The notes beneath the pieces were generated by a model that was not told the DNA's origin, made no database searches, and saw only the letters and a program-made list of their open reading frames with translations. DNA of 64,000 bases from an uncultured Chitinophaga sp. (GTDB lineage Bacteria > Bacteroidota > Bacteroidia > Chitinophagales > Chitinophagaceae): contig NZ_CAMLHC010000022.1 in assembly GCF_946479755.1 (NCBI RefSeq), forward strand, positions 68,374 to 132,373. The letters run 5' to 3'. The position numbers and the translations under genes were made by a program. Below, in pieces: positions 36,007 to 44,806 of the stretch (positions are counted from its first letter, which is position 1; each line of letters starts with the position of its first letter).

Positions 36007-38163
36007 ATGTTCAGGATCAACCTTTATCTATCCCTTTTACTTTTTTCACCCGTGATATTGCTGGCACAGCACAAAATCAGCGGGAAAGTAACAGACAACA
36101 GGAAACGTCCGTTGCCTGGTGTCAACGTGTACATCAAAGGCGCTTATGATGGCGCCACCAGTAAGGCAGACGGCAGCTTTTCCTTTACTACCACCGAAGC
36201 GGGCGAGCGCATACTGGCAGCCACACTGAGCGGCTATCAGCCCATGGAAATAAAAATCACGACAGAGAACGGCGAGCAATTGTCTATCGTGCTGAAGAGC
36301 GCCGCCAACGCATTGCGTGTAGTGACTATTTCTGCCGGCAGCTTTGAAGCCAGCGACGATAAAAAAGGCACTGTGCTGAAACCGCTGGATATTGTGACCA
36401 CCGCCGGCGCCGGCGCTGATATCGTGAACGCTATCAAGACGTTGCCGGGAGCGCAGCAGACCAACGACCGCGAAGGCCTGTTCGTGCGCGGCGGCACGGG
36501 ATACGAAACGCAGACGTTAATAGACGGTATGCTGGTGCGCAACCCCTTTTCTTCCTCGCTGCCGGACATGCCTGGCAGGGGCCGTTTTTCGCCATTCCTC
36601 TTTAAAGGCACTACCTTCAGCAGTGGCGGATATTCCGCGCAATATGGCCAGGCGTTGTCTTCCGCACTGGTATTGGAATCTACCGACCTGCCGCAGCGTT
36701 CTTCTTCCAGTGTAGGTCTGTCGGTCATCGGCGCCAGCGCAGGCGTGGAGAACCTCTCCAGGGATAAAAAATCTTCCTGGGGCGTAGAAGGCGACTATAC
36801 CAATCTCTCGCCTTATTTCCAGGTGGTGAAACCCAAACAAACGCCTGAGCTGGGGCCCGAAATCATTGGCACTTCCCTGAATTTCAGGAGAAAAACTTCC
36901 TCCACCGGTCTGCTGAAGTTCTACGGCTACGGCAACTGGAGCAAGATGGGTTTTAGTGCTCCCAGCATTGAATACCCGGGCGACAGGGAGTCCTACCAGG
37001 TCCGTAACGGTAACATCTATACGAACATGACCTACCGCGAAAGTCTTGGTAAAGACTGGCGGATGTATGTGGGTGTTTCTTTCAGCAACAACCGGGACAA
37101 CATTGTAACAGACACGCTGGGCAAAGGCCAGACGCCGGCAGATATCCGGCTCCGTTCCTCTCTCAGCCAGTCCCGTGTAATGCTCACCCGCAACATCGGC
37201 CAGTTCTCCGCTGTCCGTTTTGGCGGTGAATACCAGTACGCCACTGAACTGTTTACTGTGAACCAACGGTCTTTCAACTACGCTGACAACTATACGGCGG
37301 CCTTTGCCGAAGGAGATATTTATTTCACACCCAGTTTCGTAGGCCGTGTAGGCGGCAGGGCAGAGTATTCCTCTGTGCTGGCCAAAATGAATGTGGCCCC
37401 CCGTGTATCGCTGGCTTATAAAGTAGACAACTACAGCCAGTTCTCCGTCGCCTACGGTGATTATTATCAGAAGCCGGAGCCGCAGTATATCCGTTTTGAC
37501 CACGGTCTCGGCTATATGAAAGCCACCCATTACATCGCCAGCTACCAACGGGTGGCATCCGATTATACTTTCCGTACCGAGGTGTTTTACAAGCAGTATG
37601 CAGATCTTGTGAAAACAGCGCCGTATTATAACAATAACGGTAAAGGCTATGCAAAAGGCATAGAGTTGTTCTGGCGCGACCGGAAAAGCATAAAAAACGT
37701 GGATTACTGGATCTCTTATTCCTGGCTGGATACCAGGCGTGACTACCTGAATTATCCGAAGGAAGTGCAGCCTGATTTTGCCGCCACGCATACAGCCAGC
37801 CTGGTATACAAACATTTTTTCCCGAAGCTGAGCACCAATCTGGGGCTGACGTATACTTTCGCCACCGGCCGCCCGTACTATAATCCGAACCTGCCGGCGG
37901 ATAAATTCATGTCGGAGAAAACGATGGATTATCATGCGTTGGGCGTGAGCGCCAGCTATCTGACCACCATCCGCAAGGCTTTCACCATTTTTGTGCTGAG
38001 CGTGAGCAATGCGCCGGGCAATAAACAGGTATTCGGTTACCGCTATTCCAGCGATGGGTTGCGCCGTGGGGAAATCACGCCCACCGTGCCACGGTTTATT
38101 TTCCTGGGAATGTTCATGAACTTCGGCATTGACAGAAGACAGGACGTTATTAATAACTTATAA
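36007..38163 (+). CDS. TonB-dependent receptor with carboxypeptidase-regulatory-like N-domain
   Basis: About 718 residues. Signal peptide MFRINLYLSLLLFSPVILLA, then a carboxypeptidase-regulatory-like domain (KISGKVTDNRKRPLPGVNVY), then a plug (IVNAIKTLPGAQQTNDREGL, IDGMLVRNPF, SAQYGQALSSALVLES), then the barrel. It imports a ligand across the outer membrane using TonB energy. It is shorter than SusC proteins and no susD gene follows, so it is not a typical polysaccharide locus. It heads an operon with a helical-repeat periplasmic protein (12-nt gap) and a winged-helix regulator. The C-terminus (DRRQDVINNL) lacks the usual final aromatic residue. The substrate is unknown; the FVRGG plug motif is shared by siderophore and other receptors. 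Confidence 0.85.
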   Translation: MFRINLYLSLLLFSPVILLAQHKISGKVTDNRKRPLPGVNVYIKGAYDGATSKADGSFSFTTTEAGERILAATLSGYQPMEIKITTENGEQLSIVLKSAANALRVVTISAGSFEASDDKKGTVLKPLDIVTTAGAGADIVNAIKTLPGAQQTNDREGLFVRGGTGYETQTLIDGMLVRNPFSSSLPDMPGRGRFSPFLFKGTTFSSGGYSAQYGQALSSALVLESTDLPQRSSSSVGLSVIGASAGVENLSRDKKSSWGVEGDYTNLSPYFQVVKPKQTPELGPEIIGTSLNFRRKTSSTGLLKFYGYGNWSKMGFSAPSIEYPGDRESYQVRNGNIYTNMTYRESLGKDWRMYVGVSFSNNRDNIVTDTLGKGQTPADIRLRSSLSQSRVMLTRNIGQFSAVRFGGEYQYATELFTVNQRSFNYADNYTAAFAEGDIYFTPSFVGRVGGRAEYSSVLAKMNVAPRVSLAYKVDNYSQFSVAYGDYYQKPEPQYIRFDHGLGYMKATHYIASYQRVASDYTFRTEVFYKQYADLVKTAPYYNNNGKGYAKGIELFWRDRKSIKNVDYWISYSWLDTRRDYLNYPKEVQPDFAATHTASLVYKHFFPKLSTNLGLTYTFATGRPYYNPNLPADKFMSEKTMDYHALGVSASYLTTIRKAFTIFVLSVSNAPGNKQVFGYRYSSDGLRRGEITPTVPRFIFLGMFMNFGIDRRQDVINNL

Positions 38164-38174
38164 TTCACACACAT

Positions 38175-38822
38175 ATGAAACGTTTACTCCTTTCCCTTTT
38201 GATGATGGGCGGACTGGCAACGGTCGCCACAGCGCAATCCGCGCAATACCAGGACGCTATGTCCAAACAGGTAGCTGACCTGGACAGCAGCGGCACTTTT
38301 GCGCCCGATGCGCTGGTCGCTAAAACCAATACTTTTGAACGCATTGCTGAGGCGGAAAAAACGCAATGGCTGCCGTATTACTATGCTGCCTATTGCCAGG
38401 TGATGTCCTGCTTTGTGGGTCAGGATAAAAGCAAGATTGATGAGCTGGCAGACAAAGCCGCTGCCAATCTCGACAAAGCGGAAACACTAAATCCGAAGAA
38501 CTCCGAAGTGGCTTGTATCCGTTCACTGGTAGCTTCTGCGCGACTGATGGTGGACCCTGCCAGCAGAGGCATGAAGTATGGTATGGAGGCTGGTCAGCAG
38601 ATTGAGCTGGCAAAGTCCTACAATGCTGAAAACCCGCGCGTATACCTGTTGCTGGGCCAGTCGCTCCTGTTTACCCCGGAACAATTCGGTGGCAGCAAAT
38701 CAAAGGCGAAAACAATGCTGGAGACAGCCTTGCAGAAATATGCAGCCTTCAAACCTGAGAGCGCTATTGCTCCTCATTGGGGAGAGCCTTATGCCAAAGA
38801 GCTGCTGACCAAAGCCCAGTAA
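38175..38822 (+). CDS. exported helical-repeat (TPR-like) protein of unknown function
   Basis: A 215-residue protein with signal peptide MKRLLLSLLMMGGLATVATA. The mature part is helical with TPR-like spacing (WLPYYYAAYCQVMSCFV, LDKAETLNPKNSEVACIRSLV, ENPRVYLLLGQSLLFTPEQFGGSKSKA). It lies 12 nt downstream of the TonB receptor and probably works with it in the periplasm. I recognise no catalytic motif, and the function is unknown. Confidence 0.7.
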   Translation: MKRLLLSLLMMGGLATVATAQSAQYQDAMSKQVADLDSSGTFAPDALVAKTNTFERIAEAEKTQWLPYYYAAYCQVMSCFVGQDKSKIDELADKAAANLDKAETLNPKNSEVACIRSLVASARLMVDPASRGMKYGMEAGQQIELAKSYNAENPRVYLLLGQSLLFTPEQFGGSKSKAKTMLETALQKYAAFKPESAIAPHWGEPYAKELLTKAQ

Positions 38823-38855
38823 TGCGGTTATTTGGTTATTTTGAAATTTTATGAT

Positions 38856-38894
38856 TGATTTACGGATGCCGGAATTTCCTGCATCCGTAAATCA
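38856..38894 (+). other. long hairpin between two operon genes
   Basis: Perfect 14-bp stem (TGATTTACGGATGC, 38856-38869 with 38881-38894), 11-nt loop, no T-run on either strand. It may be an mRNA processing or stability element, or an operator for the following regulator gene. Confidence 0.45.
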
Positions 38895-38931
38895 GTTAGT
38901 TGGATGATTAATAATAAAATGTATAAATAGT

Positions 38932-39231
38932 ATGGATTTTAAAGATCTGGACCCTGTTTTACATTCACAGTTGCGCCTGGCGATCATGAATGTTTTGTTG
39001 AGTGAAAAGGAAGCGGAGTTTACCTTGCTGAAGGAGAGAACGAATGCGACAGCGGGTAACCTGAGTGTACAGATCAATAAGTTGCGGGATGCTGCTTATA
39101 TAGAAGTGGTGAAGCAGTTCAGGGACAATTATCCGCAGACGCTGTGTAAGATCACGCCTGCGGGCAGAAAAGCTTTTGAAGATTATGTGCATGCCATTCA
39201 GGCTTACCTGAAAGTGGGCAAATCGAAGTAA
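38932..39231 (+). CDS. winged-helix DNA-binding regulator
   Basis: A 99-residue protein resembling the small winged-helix family related to ArsR/MarR: LRLAIMNVLLSEKEAEFTLL, TNATAGNLSVQINKLRDAAY (recognition helix) and a wing with CKITPAGRKAFEDYV. It has no ligand or metal-binding Cys/His cluster. It follows the TonB receptor and TPR-like genes by 109 nt with a long hairpin between, and may regulate them. A dimer would be expected. Confidence 0.8.
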   Translation: MDFKDLDPVLHSQLRLAIMNVLLSEKEAEFTLLKERTNATAGNLSVQINKLRDAAYIEVVKQFRDNYPQTLCKITPAGRKAFEDYVHAIQAYLKVGKSK

Positions 39232-39240
39232 GCAGCGGGG

Positions 39241-40302
39241 CTATTCGGAAGCCAGTTCCATCTTCTTCAGCGGGTTGCGGGTGTTTTCCGCATAACGTTC
39301 CCGTTGTTCGATGATATCCAGGCAGGTAAAAATGGCCTGTCTGAAAGAGTTGGGATCTGCCAGGTTTTTACCGGCGATATCGAAGGCGGTGCCATGGTCC
39401 GGGGAGGTACGGACAATATTGAGGCCTGCCGTATAGTTGATGCCTTCGCCGTTGGCGAGGGATTTAAAGGGTATCAGGCCCTGATCGTGATACATGGCCA
39501 GTACGCCGTCAAACTGTGTAAACATTTCCCGGGCAAAGAACGCATCCGCGCTGTAAGGGCCGAAACAAAGGATACCATTGCCTTTGGCGTGCCGGATGGC
39601 CGGTGTGATCTGTTCAATTTCTTCCTTGCCGATCAGTCCCTCGTCGCCTGCGTGGGGGTTGAGGCCCAGTACCGCAATGCGGGGTTTATCGATGCCAAAA
39701 TCCTTCACCAGGCTTTCTTTCATCAGCTGCAGCTTGGCGAGGATATTTTCTTTTGTTACAAACCTGGAGACTTCCGCAATGGGCACATGCTCGGTAAGGA
39801 GGCCTACGCGCATATTGTCGGCGGTCATGAACATCAGTACGTCTTTGGCATTGAAGGCTGCTTTCAGGTAAGGCGTATGACCGGTATAATTGAATTGCTG
39901 GCTTTGTATGTTGTTCTTATGGATGGGGGCAGTGACCAGTCCCTGCACATGACCGTCTTTCAGGCATTGGATGGCTACTTCCAGGGCACGGGCAGCGTAT
40001 TTGCCACCGGCTTCGTTGAGTATGCCCGGGGTGATCTGCACCTCTTCCTCCCAGCAGTTGTACACGTTCACCTGTTTGTGGTTTAACCGGGTGAAATCCT
40101 TTATAGACTGGTAGTTGAAGTTATTTTCATTCATCAGCTTCCGGTAGAAGTTGATGGTTTTATTAGATGCGAAAATCACCGGCGTGCAAAACTCCATCAT
40201 CCTGTTGTCCAGAAAGGTTTTGATGATGATTTCTGCGCCAATGCTGTTGATATCACCAATGGTGATGCCGATAACCGGTTTGTTGATCTGTGTATTGCTC
40301 AT
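39241..40302 (-). CDS. pdxA: 4-hydroxythreonine-4-phosphate dehydrogenase
   Basis: A 353-residue protein that oxidises 4-phosphohydroxy-L-threonine in the DXP-dependent pathway to pyridoxal phosphate. Seen: GDINSIGAE in place of the more usual GDPxGIGPE, VTAPIHKNNI, the metal-binding GHTPYL, LLTEHVPIAEV, GLNPHAGDEG, and YHDQGLIPFK. The start at 40302 is chosen because the upstream in-frame Met (40329) falls inside the promoter box at 40327-40334. It is divergent from rsmA; in enterobacteria pdxA and rsmA share one operon. Confidence 0.93.
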   Translation of the reverse strand: MSNTQINKPVIGITIGDINSIGAEIIIKTFLDNRMMEFCTPVIFASNKTINFYRKLMNENNFNYQSIKDFTRLNHKQVNVYNCWEEEVQITPGILNEAGGKYAARALEVAIQCLKDGHVQGLVTAPIHKNNIQSQQFNYTGHTPYLKAAFNAKDVLMFMTADNMRVGLLTEHVPIAEVSRFVTKENILAKLQLMKESLVKDFGIDKPRIAVLGLNPHAGDEGLIGKEEIEQITPAIRHAKGNGILCFGPYSADAFFAREMFTQFDGVLAMYHDQGLIPFKSLANGEGINYTAGLNIVRTSPDHGTAFDIAGKNLADPNSFRQAIFTCLDIIEQRERYAENTRNPLKKMELASE

Positions 40303-40326
40303 ACTGATATTGCCTCCAATGAAAGG

Positions 40327-40334
40327 CAAATATA
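40327..40334 (-). promoter_or_regulatory. -7 box of pdxA
   Basis: Reads TATATTTG on the minus strand, 24 nt upstream of the pdxA ATG. Back-to-back with the rsmA promoter at 40379. Confidence 0.65.
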
Positions 40335-40378
40335 GCCAGTTTGCGGGAGAAATATTACGCCTTTGGCAGAAACAGGCT

Positions 40379-40386
40379 TATCTTTG
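40379..40386 (+). promoter_or_regulatory. -7 box (TATCTTTG) of rsmA
   Basis: Exact TAnnTTTG match with only 9 nt between the box and the ATG at 40396, so the mRNA leader can be only a few bases long. It excludes the in-frame TTG at 40363. Confidence 0.65.
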
Positions 40387-40395
40387 CAGCCACAC

Positions 40396-41148
40396 ATGTA
40401 TACATTAAAAAAATCACTGGGCCAGCATTTCCTCACAGATGAGAACATGTGCAGGAGAATTGTGGAGTCCTTACCTGTAACAGAAGGCCAGCAAGTGCTG
40501 GAAGTGGGTCCCGGCGGCGGGGCCATCACCAAATACCTGTTGCAGCTGCCAGGCATTGATTTCAAGGCGGTGGAGCTGGATAAGGAAAAGGTGCAATACC
40601 TGGAGAAAACGTATCCTGCCATTCAGGGCAAGCTGATAAACGAAAGCATTCTCGATACCGCCCTGCCTTTCGAAGGCCAGTTCCGGCTCATCGGTAATTT
40701 CCCGTACAACATTTCCACACAGATCATGTTCCGGCTGCTGGAGTGGCGGGCGCATGTGGACGTGGCCGTGGGCATGTTCCAGAAAGAAGTGGCTGTGCGG
40801 ATTGCTTCCGCTCATAAGAGCAAGGAGTATGGTATCCTCAGTGTGCTGTTGCAGGCCTTTTATAAGGTGGAGTATCTTTTTGAGGTGCATGAGAACTGTT
40901 TTAATCCGCCACCGAAGGTGAAGTCGGCCGTGATCCGGCTCACCCGGCTGGAGCAGCCGGCGGATATTGCTTCCGAGCGGAAGTTTACCGTGCTGGTGAA
41001 AACAGCGTTCAACCAGCGCCGGAAGCAGCTCCGTAATCCGCTGAAGCCCTTGTTTGACAAGGAAACTTTGCAGGACCCGATTTTCACGAAAAGAGCTGAA
41101 GAATTGACTGTTGCTGAATTTGCAGCATTATCCCATAAGATGATATGA
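40396..41148 (+). CDS. rsmA: 16S rRNA dimethyladenosine transferase (KsgA)
   Basis: A 250-residue SAM-dependent methyltransferase that dimethylates two adjacent adenosines in the last hairpin of 16S rRNA during 30S maturation. Motifs: [13 protein letters not shown] at the N-terminus, SAM-binding [13 protein letters not shown], and GNFPYNIS (the family NxPY motif, here NFPY). The C-terminal helical domain ends [14 protein letters not shown]. The start at 40396 fits the -7 box position. It overlaps the next gene by 4 nt (ATGA). Confidence 0.94.
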   Translation: MYTLKKSLGQHFLTDENMCRRIVESLPVTEGQQVLEVGPGGGAITKYLLQLPGIDFKAVELDKEKVQYLEKTYPAIQGKLINESILDTALPFEGQFRLIGNFPYNISTQIMFRLLEWRAHVDVAVGMFQKEVAVRIASAHKSKEYGILSVLLQAFYKVEYLFEVHENCFNPPPKVKSAVIRLTRLEQPADIASERKFTVLVKTAFNQRRKQLRNPLKPLFDKETLQDPIFTKRAEELTVAEFAALSHKMI

Positions 41149-42074
41149 GCAGAAAAGTATTAATTACCGCCAAGGTACATCCATATTTAACGGACCAGTT
41201 GCAGAACAAAGGCTTTGAGGTAGTGTACGAGCCTTCCATTACTTACGACGGGGTGCACAGTGCTATTGCCGATTGTGTGGGGTTGATCGTTACCACCCGT
41301 ATCCGGGTAGATAAAAATATCGTTGACAACGCCCCGCAGCTGCAATGGATAGGACGGCTGGGTTCCGGGATGGAACTGATAGATGTGCCTTATGCGGAAA
41401 GTAAAGGCATTCATTGTGTCAGCAGTCCTGAAGGTAATATGGATGCCGTAGGCGAACAGGCGGTGGGGATGTTGCTTTGCCTGGTCAATAATATCCTGCG
41501 CAGCAACCTGGAGCTGAGAGAAGGTATCTGGGAGCGTGACGGCAACCGGGGTTATGAGCTGAACGGCAGAACAGTGGGTATTATCGGCTACGGTCATACC
41601 GGCAGCAGCTTCGCCCGTAAGCTCAGGGGCTTTGATGTGAACATCCTGGCGTATGACAAATACAAGAAAGGCTTCGGTACGGCTGACGTAAAAGAGGCCA
41701 GTCTGACCGATATCTTCACCAATGCCGATGTGGTGAGCCTGCATCTGCCACTGACGGAGGAGACGCTGCATATTGCCAATATGGCTTTCTTCCAGTCGTT
41801 TAATAAACCGGTTTGGTTTATGAATACGGCCAGGGGCAAGCTGGTGAACAATACCGATATCATCGCGGCTTTACAGCAGGGCATCATTGGCGGCGCCTGT
41901 CTTGATGTGTTGGAAAATGAAAAACTGAACACCTATACACCGGCCGAGAAAGAGCAGCTGAACTGGTTGCTGAACGCCCGGAATGTAGTGGTGACACCAC
42001 ATATAGCCGGCTATTCCCACGAGGCGAGCATTAAGATGGCGCGCATCGTGCTGGAGAAGCTGAATATCCTGTAG
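41145..42074 (+). CDS. D-isomer-specific 2-hydroxyacid dehydrogenase (SerA-like)
   Basis: A 309-residue NAD-dependent dehydrogenase. Rossmann motif [13 protein letters not shown] with Asp in LAYDKYK; catalytic Arg in NTARGKLVN, Glu in DVLENE, and His in TPHIAGYS. Length matches the short hydroxyacid dehydrogenases without an ACT domain, so it may act as a 3-phosphoglycerate dehydrogenase or on another 2-oxo acid. Its start overlaps the end of rsmA, so the two are translated together. It is followed by two hairpins (42074-42092 and about 42102-42139). Confidence 0.88.
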   Translation: MSRKVLITAKVHPYLTDQLQNKGFEVVYEPSITYDGVHSAIADCVGLIVTTRIRVDKNIVDNAPQLQWIGRLGSGMELIDVPYAESKGIHCVSSPEGNMDAVGEQAVGMLLCLVNNILRSNLELREGIWERDGNRGYELNGRTVGIIGYGHTGSSFARKLRGFDVNILAYDKYKKGFGTADVKEASLTDIFTNADVVSLHLPLTEETLHIANMAFFQSFNKPVWFMNTARGKLVNNTDIIAALQQGIIGGACLDVLENEKLNTYTPAEKEQLNWLLNARNVVVTPHIAGYSHEASIKMARIVLEKLNIL

Positions 42075-42170
42075 GGTCCTTGTCCCCGGACCCTGTGTCC
42101 TGAATTAAATTGTTGATTTTCAATTGATTTAATTCGGGAGGGTGCTTTTTTTTCTTTACCCGGAATTTAT

Positions 42171-42178
42171 TATATTTG
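42171..42178 (+). promoter_or_regulatory. -7 box (TATATTTG) of greA
   Basis: Exact TAnnTTTG match. Transcription should begin near 42183, giving a leader of about 76 nt that contains a complete terminator hairpin. Confidence 0.7.
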
Positions 42179-42195
42179 CAATAACACCCGTAAAC

Positions 42196-42232
42196 AACGC
42201 TTCTGTGCAAATGGAGGCGTTGATTTTTTTTT
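42196..42232 (+). terminator. intrinsic terminator/attenuator in the greA leader
   Basis: Arms AACGCTTC (42196-42203) and GAGGCGTT (42214-42221) form an 8-bp stem (one T-G pair) with a 10-nt loop, followed two bases later by nine T residues (42224-42232). It lies between the greA promoter and the ATG at 42260, so greA expression needs read-through. In E. coli greA also has a leader terminator (producing GraL RNAs). Control by GreA itself is inferred by analogy. Confidence 0.7.
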
Positions 42233-42259
42233 CTTATAACCATAAAAAACAAGCAGGTT

Positions 42260-42733
42260 ATGTCTGGCATAAACTACGTTACGAAAGAGACCCTGGATCA
42301 AATGATGAACGAGCTCACCATTCTTAAAACGAAAGGTCGTGCTGAGATTGCCCGTGCTATTTCTGAGGCACGTGAGAAAGGGGACTTGAAGGAAAATGCC
42401 GAATATGATGCCGCCAAAGAAGCGCAGGGAATACACGAGGCCAAAATTGCGACGCTGGAAGCAGCGATTGCCACTTCCCGTATTGTCAGTGCAGATGCCA
42501 TCGATACATCCAAAGTATCTATTTTATGTAAGGTGACCATTACTAATATGGCCAACAAGAAAACCGTGACTTATCAACTCGTTTCTGAAACCGAAGCGGA
42601 CCTGAAGGCGGGCAAGATCTCCGTTACTTCCCCGATCGGGAAGGGCTTGCTGGGGAAGCAGGTAGGCGATGTGGCGGACGTACAGGCACCCAATGGTGTG
42701 ATCAAGTTTAAGATTGACAGTATTTCAGTATGA
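42260..42733 (+). CDS. greA: transcription elongation factor GreA
   Basis: A 157-residue protein with an N-terminal coiled coil (MMNELTILKTKGRAEIARAI ... AREKGDLKENAEYDAAKEAQ, with the acidic tip residues that reach the RNA polymerase active site) and a C-terminal FKBP-like domain ending ISVTSPIGKGLLGKQVGDVA. It triggers RNA cleavage in backtracked polymerase. Length and domain order are normal. The gene has its own promoter and a leader terminator. Confidence 0.96.
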   Translation: MSGINYVTKETLDQMMNELTILKTKGRAEIARAISEAREKGDLKENAEYDAAKEAQGIHEAKIATLEAAIATSRIVSADAIDTSKVSILCKVTITNMANKKTVTYQLVSETEADLKAGKISVTSPIGKGLLGKQVGDVADVQAPNGVIKFKIDSISV

Positions 42734-42762
42734 TCCCCGGATGATGCTGTTTCACAATATGG

Positions 42763-42791
42763 AAGGGGTTGCAGCGATGCAGCCCCTTTTT
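42763..42791 (+). terminator. terminator of greA
   Basis: 11-bp stem (arms 42763-42773 and 42778-42788, one G-T pair) with loop GCGA and a T-run. Downstream, 42795-42850 carries repeated GTTATTTTG words and 42868-42900 carries partly complementary AAATAA words; no gene is seen there. Confidence 0.75.
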
Positions 42792-42904
42792 CATTTTGTT
42801 ATTTTGTTATTTTGATATTGGGGGGATGGAAGATTTTGTTATTTTAAAGGACCCGATCAGGGCCTGTCAAATAACCAAATGAAAAAATAATAAAATAATC
42901 AAAT

Positions 42905-43294
42905 ATGACAATCTTCACTAAGATCATCAAAGGAGAGATACCCAGTTACAAAATTGCGGAAAACGAGCGTTTCTACGCCTTTTTGGACATTTTCCCGTTG
43001 ATGAAGGGGCATACGCTGGTGATTCCCAAAGTGGAAACGGACAAATTTTTTGACGTATCGGATGATTTATTGAGGGAGTGGTTGGTATTTGCCAAGCCTA
43101 TTGCCAGGGCTATTGAGCAGGTGGTACCGTGCAACCGGGTGGGGGTGAGTGTGGTAGGGCTGGAAGTGCCCCATGCGCACATGCACCTGATTCCGATTAA
43201 TTCCGTGCAAGACATGGATTTTTCGCGCGGCAAGCTGAAACTGTCAGAGGAAGAATTTAAGGCGATCCAGGAACAGATAGTAGCGCAGCTGTAG
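42905..43294 (+). CDS. HIT family nucleotide-binding hydrolase
   Basis: A 129-residue protein of the histidine-triad family (HINT type). The triad is HAHMHLIP (His-x-His-x-His) near residue 98, with N-terminal TIFTKIIKGEIPSYKI typical of HINT proteins. Members hydrolyse phosphoramidates of AMP or related nucleotides; the cellular role is broadly unclear. It follows greA and ends 3 nt before the convergent response-regulator gene. Confidence 0.92.
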   Translation: MTIFTKIIKGEIPSYKIAENERFYAFLDIFPLMKGHTLVIPKVETDKFFDVSDDLLREWLVFAKPIARAIEQVVPCNRVGVSVVGLEVPHAHMHLIPINSVQDMDFSRGKLKLSEEEFKAIQEQIVAQL

Positions 43295-43296
43295 TA

Positions 43297-43995
43297 TTAT
43301 GACTTCACAGGGATGTTGAACCGGAAACCGACACCGTGCAGTGTTTCCAGTTTTACGTGTGGGTCTGACTTGAAGTGTTTTCTGAGTTTGGTCACAAAAA
43401 CATCCATGCTCCGGCCCAGGAAGTAGTCGTCTTTACCCCATACATGAGAAAGGATATCTTCCCTTTTCAGTGTTTTGTTGGGGTTTTCGCACAGGTATCT
43501 GAGCAGTTCGGCTTCTTTCTGGGTAAGGGAAATGGAGATTTCTCCGGTTTCGTTGTAGAGGCGGAGGTCTTCATAGTCGAACATCAGTTTGCCGATAGCG
43601 AAAGTGGTGCTTCTTTTGGCGATCTGGCTTCTGGTCCTTTTCAGGAACACTTCTATACGCAGGATGAGTTCCTGCATGCTGAAAGGTTTGCTGATATAAT
43701 CATCAGCTCCGGTCCGGAGGCCGGCGATGCGGTCTTCTTTTTCGTTTTTGGAGGTCAGGAAGAGAATAGGAATGTGGTCATTAACCGTGCGGATCTGTTG
43801 CGCCAGCGTGAGGCCGTCTTTTTTGGGCATTACCACGTCGAGCAAACAAATATCGAAAGTGCGTAACTGGAACTGTTCCCACGCGGCCTGGCCGTCTATA
43901 CTGTGCACAACATCGTAGCCCGCTTCTTCCAACCGCTTCTTTGTAACTGCACCAATATATTCATCATCTTCCACCAATAGGATTCTTGCTTTCAT
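43297..43995 (-). CDS. RprY-like OmpR-family response regulator (no kinase nearby)
   Basis: A 232-residue regulator from the Met at 43995 (an in-frame Met at 44034 adds 13 residues that do not look like a receiver start). Receiver: LLVEDDEYI, phospho-acceptor Asp in ICLLDVVMP, Lys in ISKPF. Winged helix: SLTQKEAELLRYLCENPNKT, RSMDVFVTKLRKHFKSDPHV, GVGFRF. No sensor kinase gene lies beside it. It resembles the second regulator at 46669 in both domains, so the two are paralogues. Confidence 0.9.
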   Translation of the reverse strand: MKARILLVEDDEYIGAVTKKRLEEAGYDVVHSIDGQAAWEQFQLRTFDICLLDVVMPKKDGLTLAQQIRTVNDHIPILFLTSKNEKEDRIAGLRTGADDYISKPFSMQELILRIEVFLKRTRSQIAKRSTTFAIGKLMFDYEDLRLYNETGEISISLTQKEAELLRYLCENPNKTLKREDILSHVWGKDDYFLGRSMDVFVTKLRKHFKSDPHVKLETLHGVGFRFNIPVKS

Positions 43996-44169
43996 ATTTG
44001 CCTGATGCTGATTAATAAAAAGCTTGTTGCGCAATTCATGCTTAACAAATGATGGTCATTTTTCATAGTGATGCTAATTTTCCGGCCTTGCCGGGTTAGC
44101 CATTGATTCAGGATGAACAATTTCAAACAAAGTAACTACATTTTACGAATTTATGAAATAACCTTTTAG

Positions 44170-44730
44170 CTACCTGGAAATCCGTTCGGGGTGTTTTTGC
44201 AAAAACTGTTCCCATCCTTTTGCCTTGCTTACAGCGGCCAGCGGACTGCTTTCCTGGTAGAAGTGGCAGACTGCCACGGCCAGGGCATCCGTTGCATCGA
44301 AGTATTCGGGCCGTTCACCGATACTGAGGATACGTTGCAGCATCAGCCACACCTGCTCCTTATCGGCATTACCATTGCCGGTAACCGACTGTTTTACTTT
44401 TTTGGGTGAATACTCTGCTACGGGTAAACCGGCATGCATGGCAGTGGCGATAGCCACACCCTGTGCTCTGCCCAGCTTCAGCATACTCTGTACGTTCTTC
44501 CCGAAGAAGGGTGCTTCAATGGCGAAACAAGTTGGTTTAAACTCCTGAATCAATTCATGTACGCGGGAGTGAATCAGTTGTAAGCGTTCGTAATGATCCT
44601 TGGTCCGGGATAATTTCAGGACATTCATCTCCATCAGACTGGCTTTTTTTCCTTCCACGTGGATGAGTCCATACCCCATAACCAGGGTGCCGGGGTCAAT
44701 GCCTAGAATTATTTTTGCCTTGTTTGCCAA
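44170..44730 (-). CDS. ruvC: Holliday junction resolvase RuvC
   Basis: About 186 residues from the TTG at 44730. The longest open frame begins at an ATG at 44790, but that lies upstream of the promoter box at 44767-44774, so the TTG is preferred; the N-terminus then reads ANKAKIILGIDPGT. Catalytic acids are visible: Asp in GIDPGT, Glu in AIEAPFF, and the Asp pair in FDATDALAVAVCHF. RuvC cuts Holliday junctions during recombination with RuvAB; ruvB lies 3 kb away and ruvA is not in the window. Confidence 0.93.
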   Translation of the reverse strand: MANKAKIILGIDPGTLVMGYGLIHVEGKKASLMEMNVLKLSRTKDHYERLQLIHSRVHELIQEFKPTCFAIEAPFFGKNVQSMLKLGRAQGVAIATAMHAGLPVAEYSPKKVKQSVTGNGNADKEQVWLMLQRILSIGERPEYFDATDALAVAVCHFYQESSPLAAVSKAKGWEQFLQKHPERISR

Positions 44731-44766
44731 CCACAGTATATTTTTGCAAAAATCTTGATATCTGAA

Positions 44767-44774
44767 CAAAAGTA
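44767..44774 (-). promoter_or_regulatory. -7 box of ruvC
   Basis: Reads TACTTTTG on the minus strand, an exact consensus match. It decides against the upstream ATG at 44790 as the ruvC start. Confidence 0.6.
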
Positions 44775-44806
44775 CCAAAATAATTCTCAATTACTTATTA
44801 GGAGCA

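Noticed and set aside
36007..39231. TonB-receptor operon as a polysaccharide utilisation locus
   Set aside because: The receptor is too short for SusC, and there is no SusD, glycoside hydrolase or sensor nearby.
42795..42900. Repeated TTATTTTG words as a promoter cluster
   Set aside because: They are low-complexity AT repeats with partly complementary A-rich words downstream. No box at a sensible distance to the HIT gene stands out.
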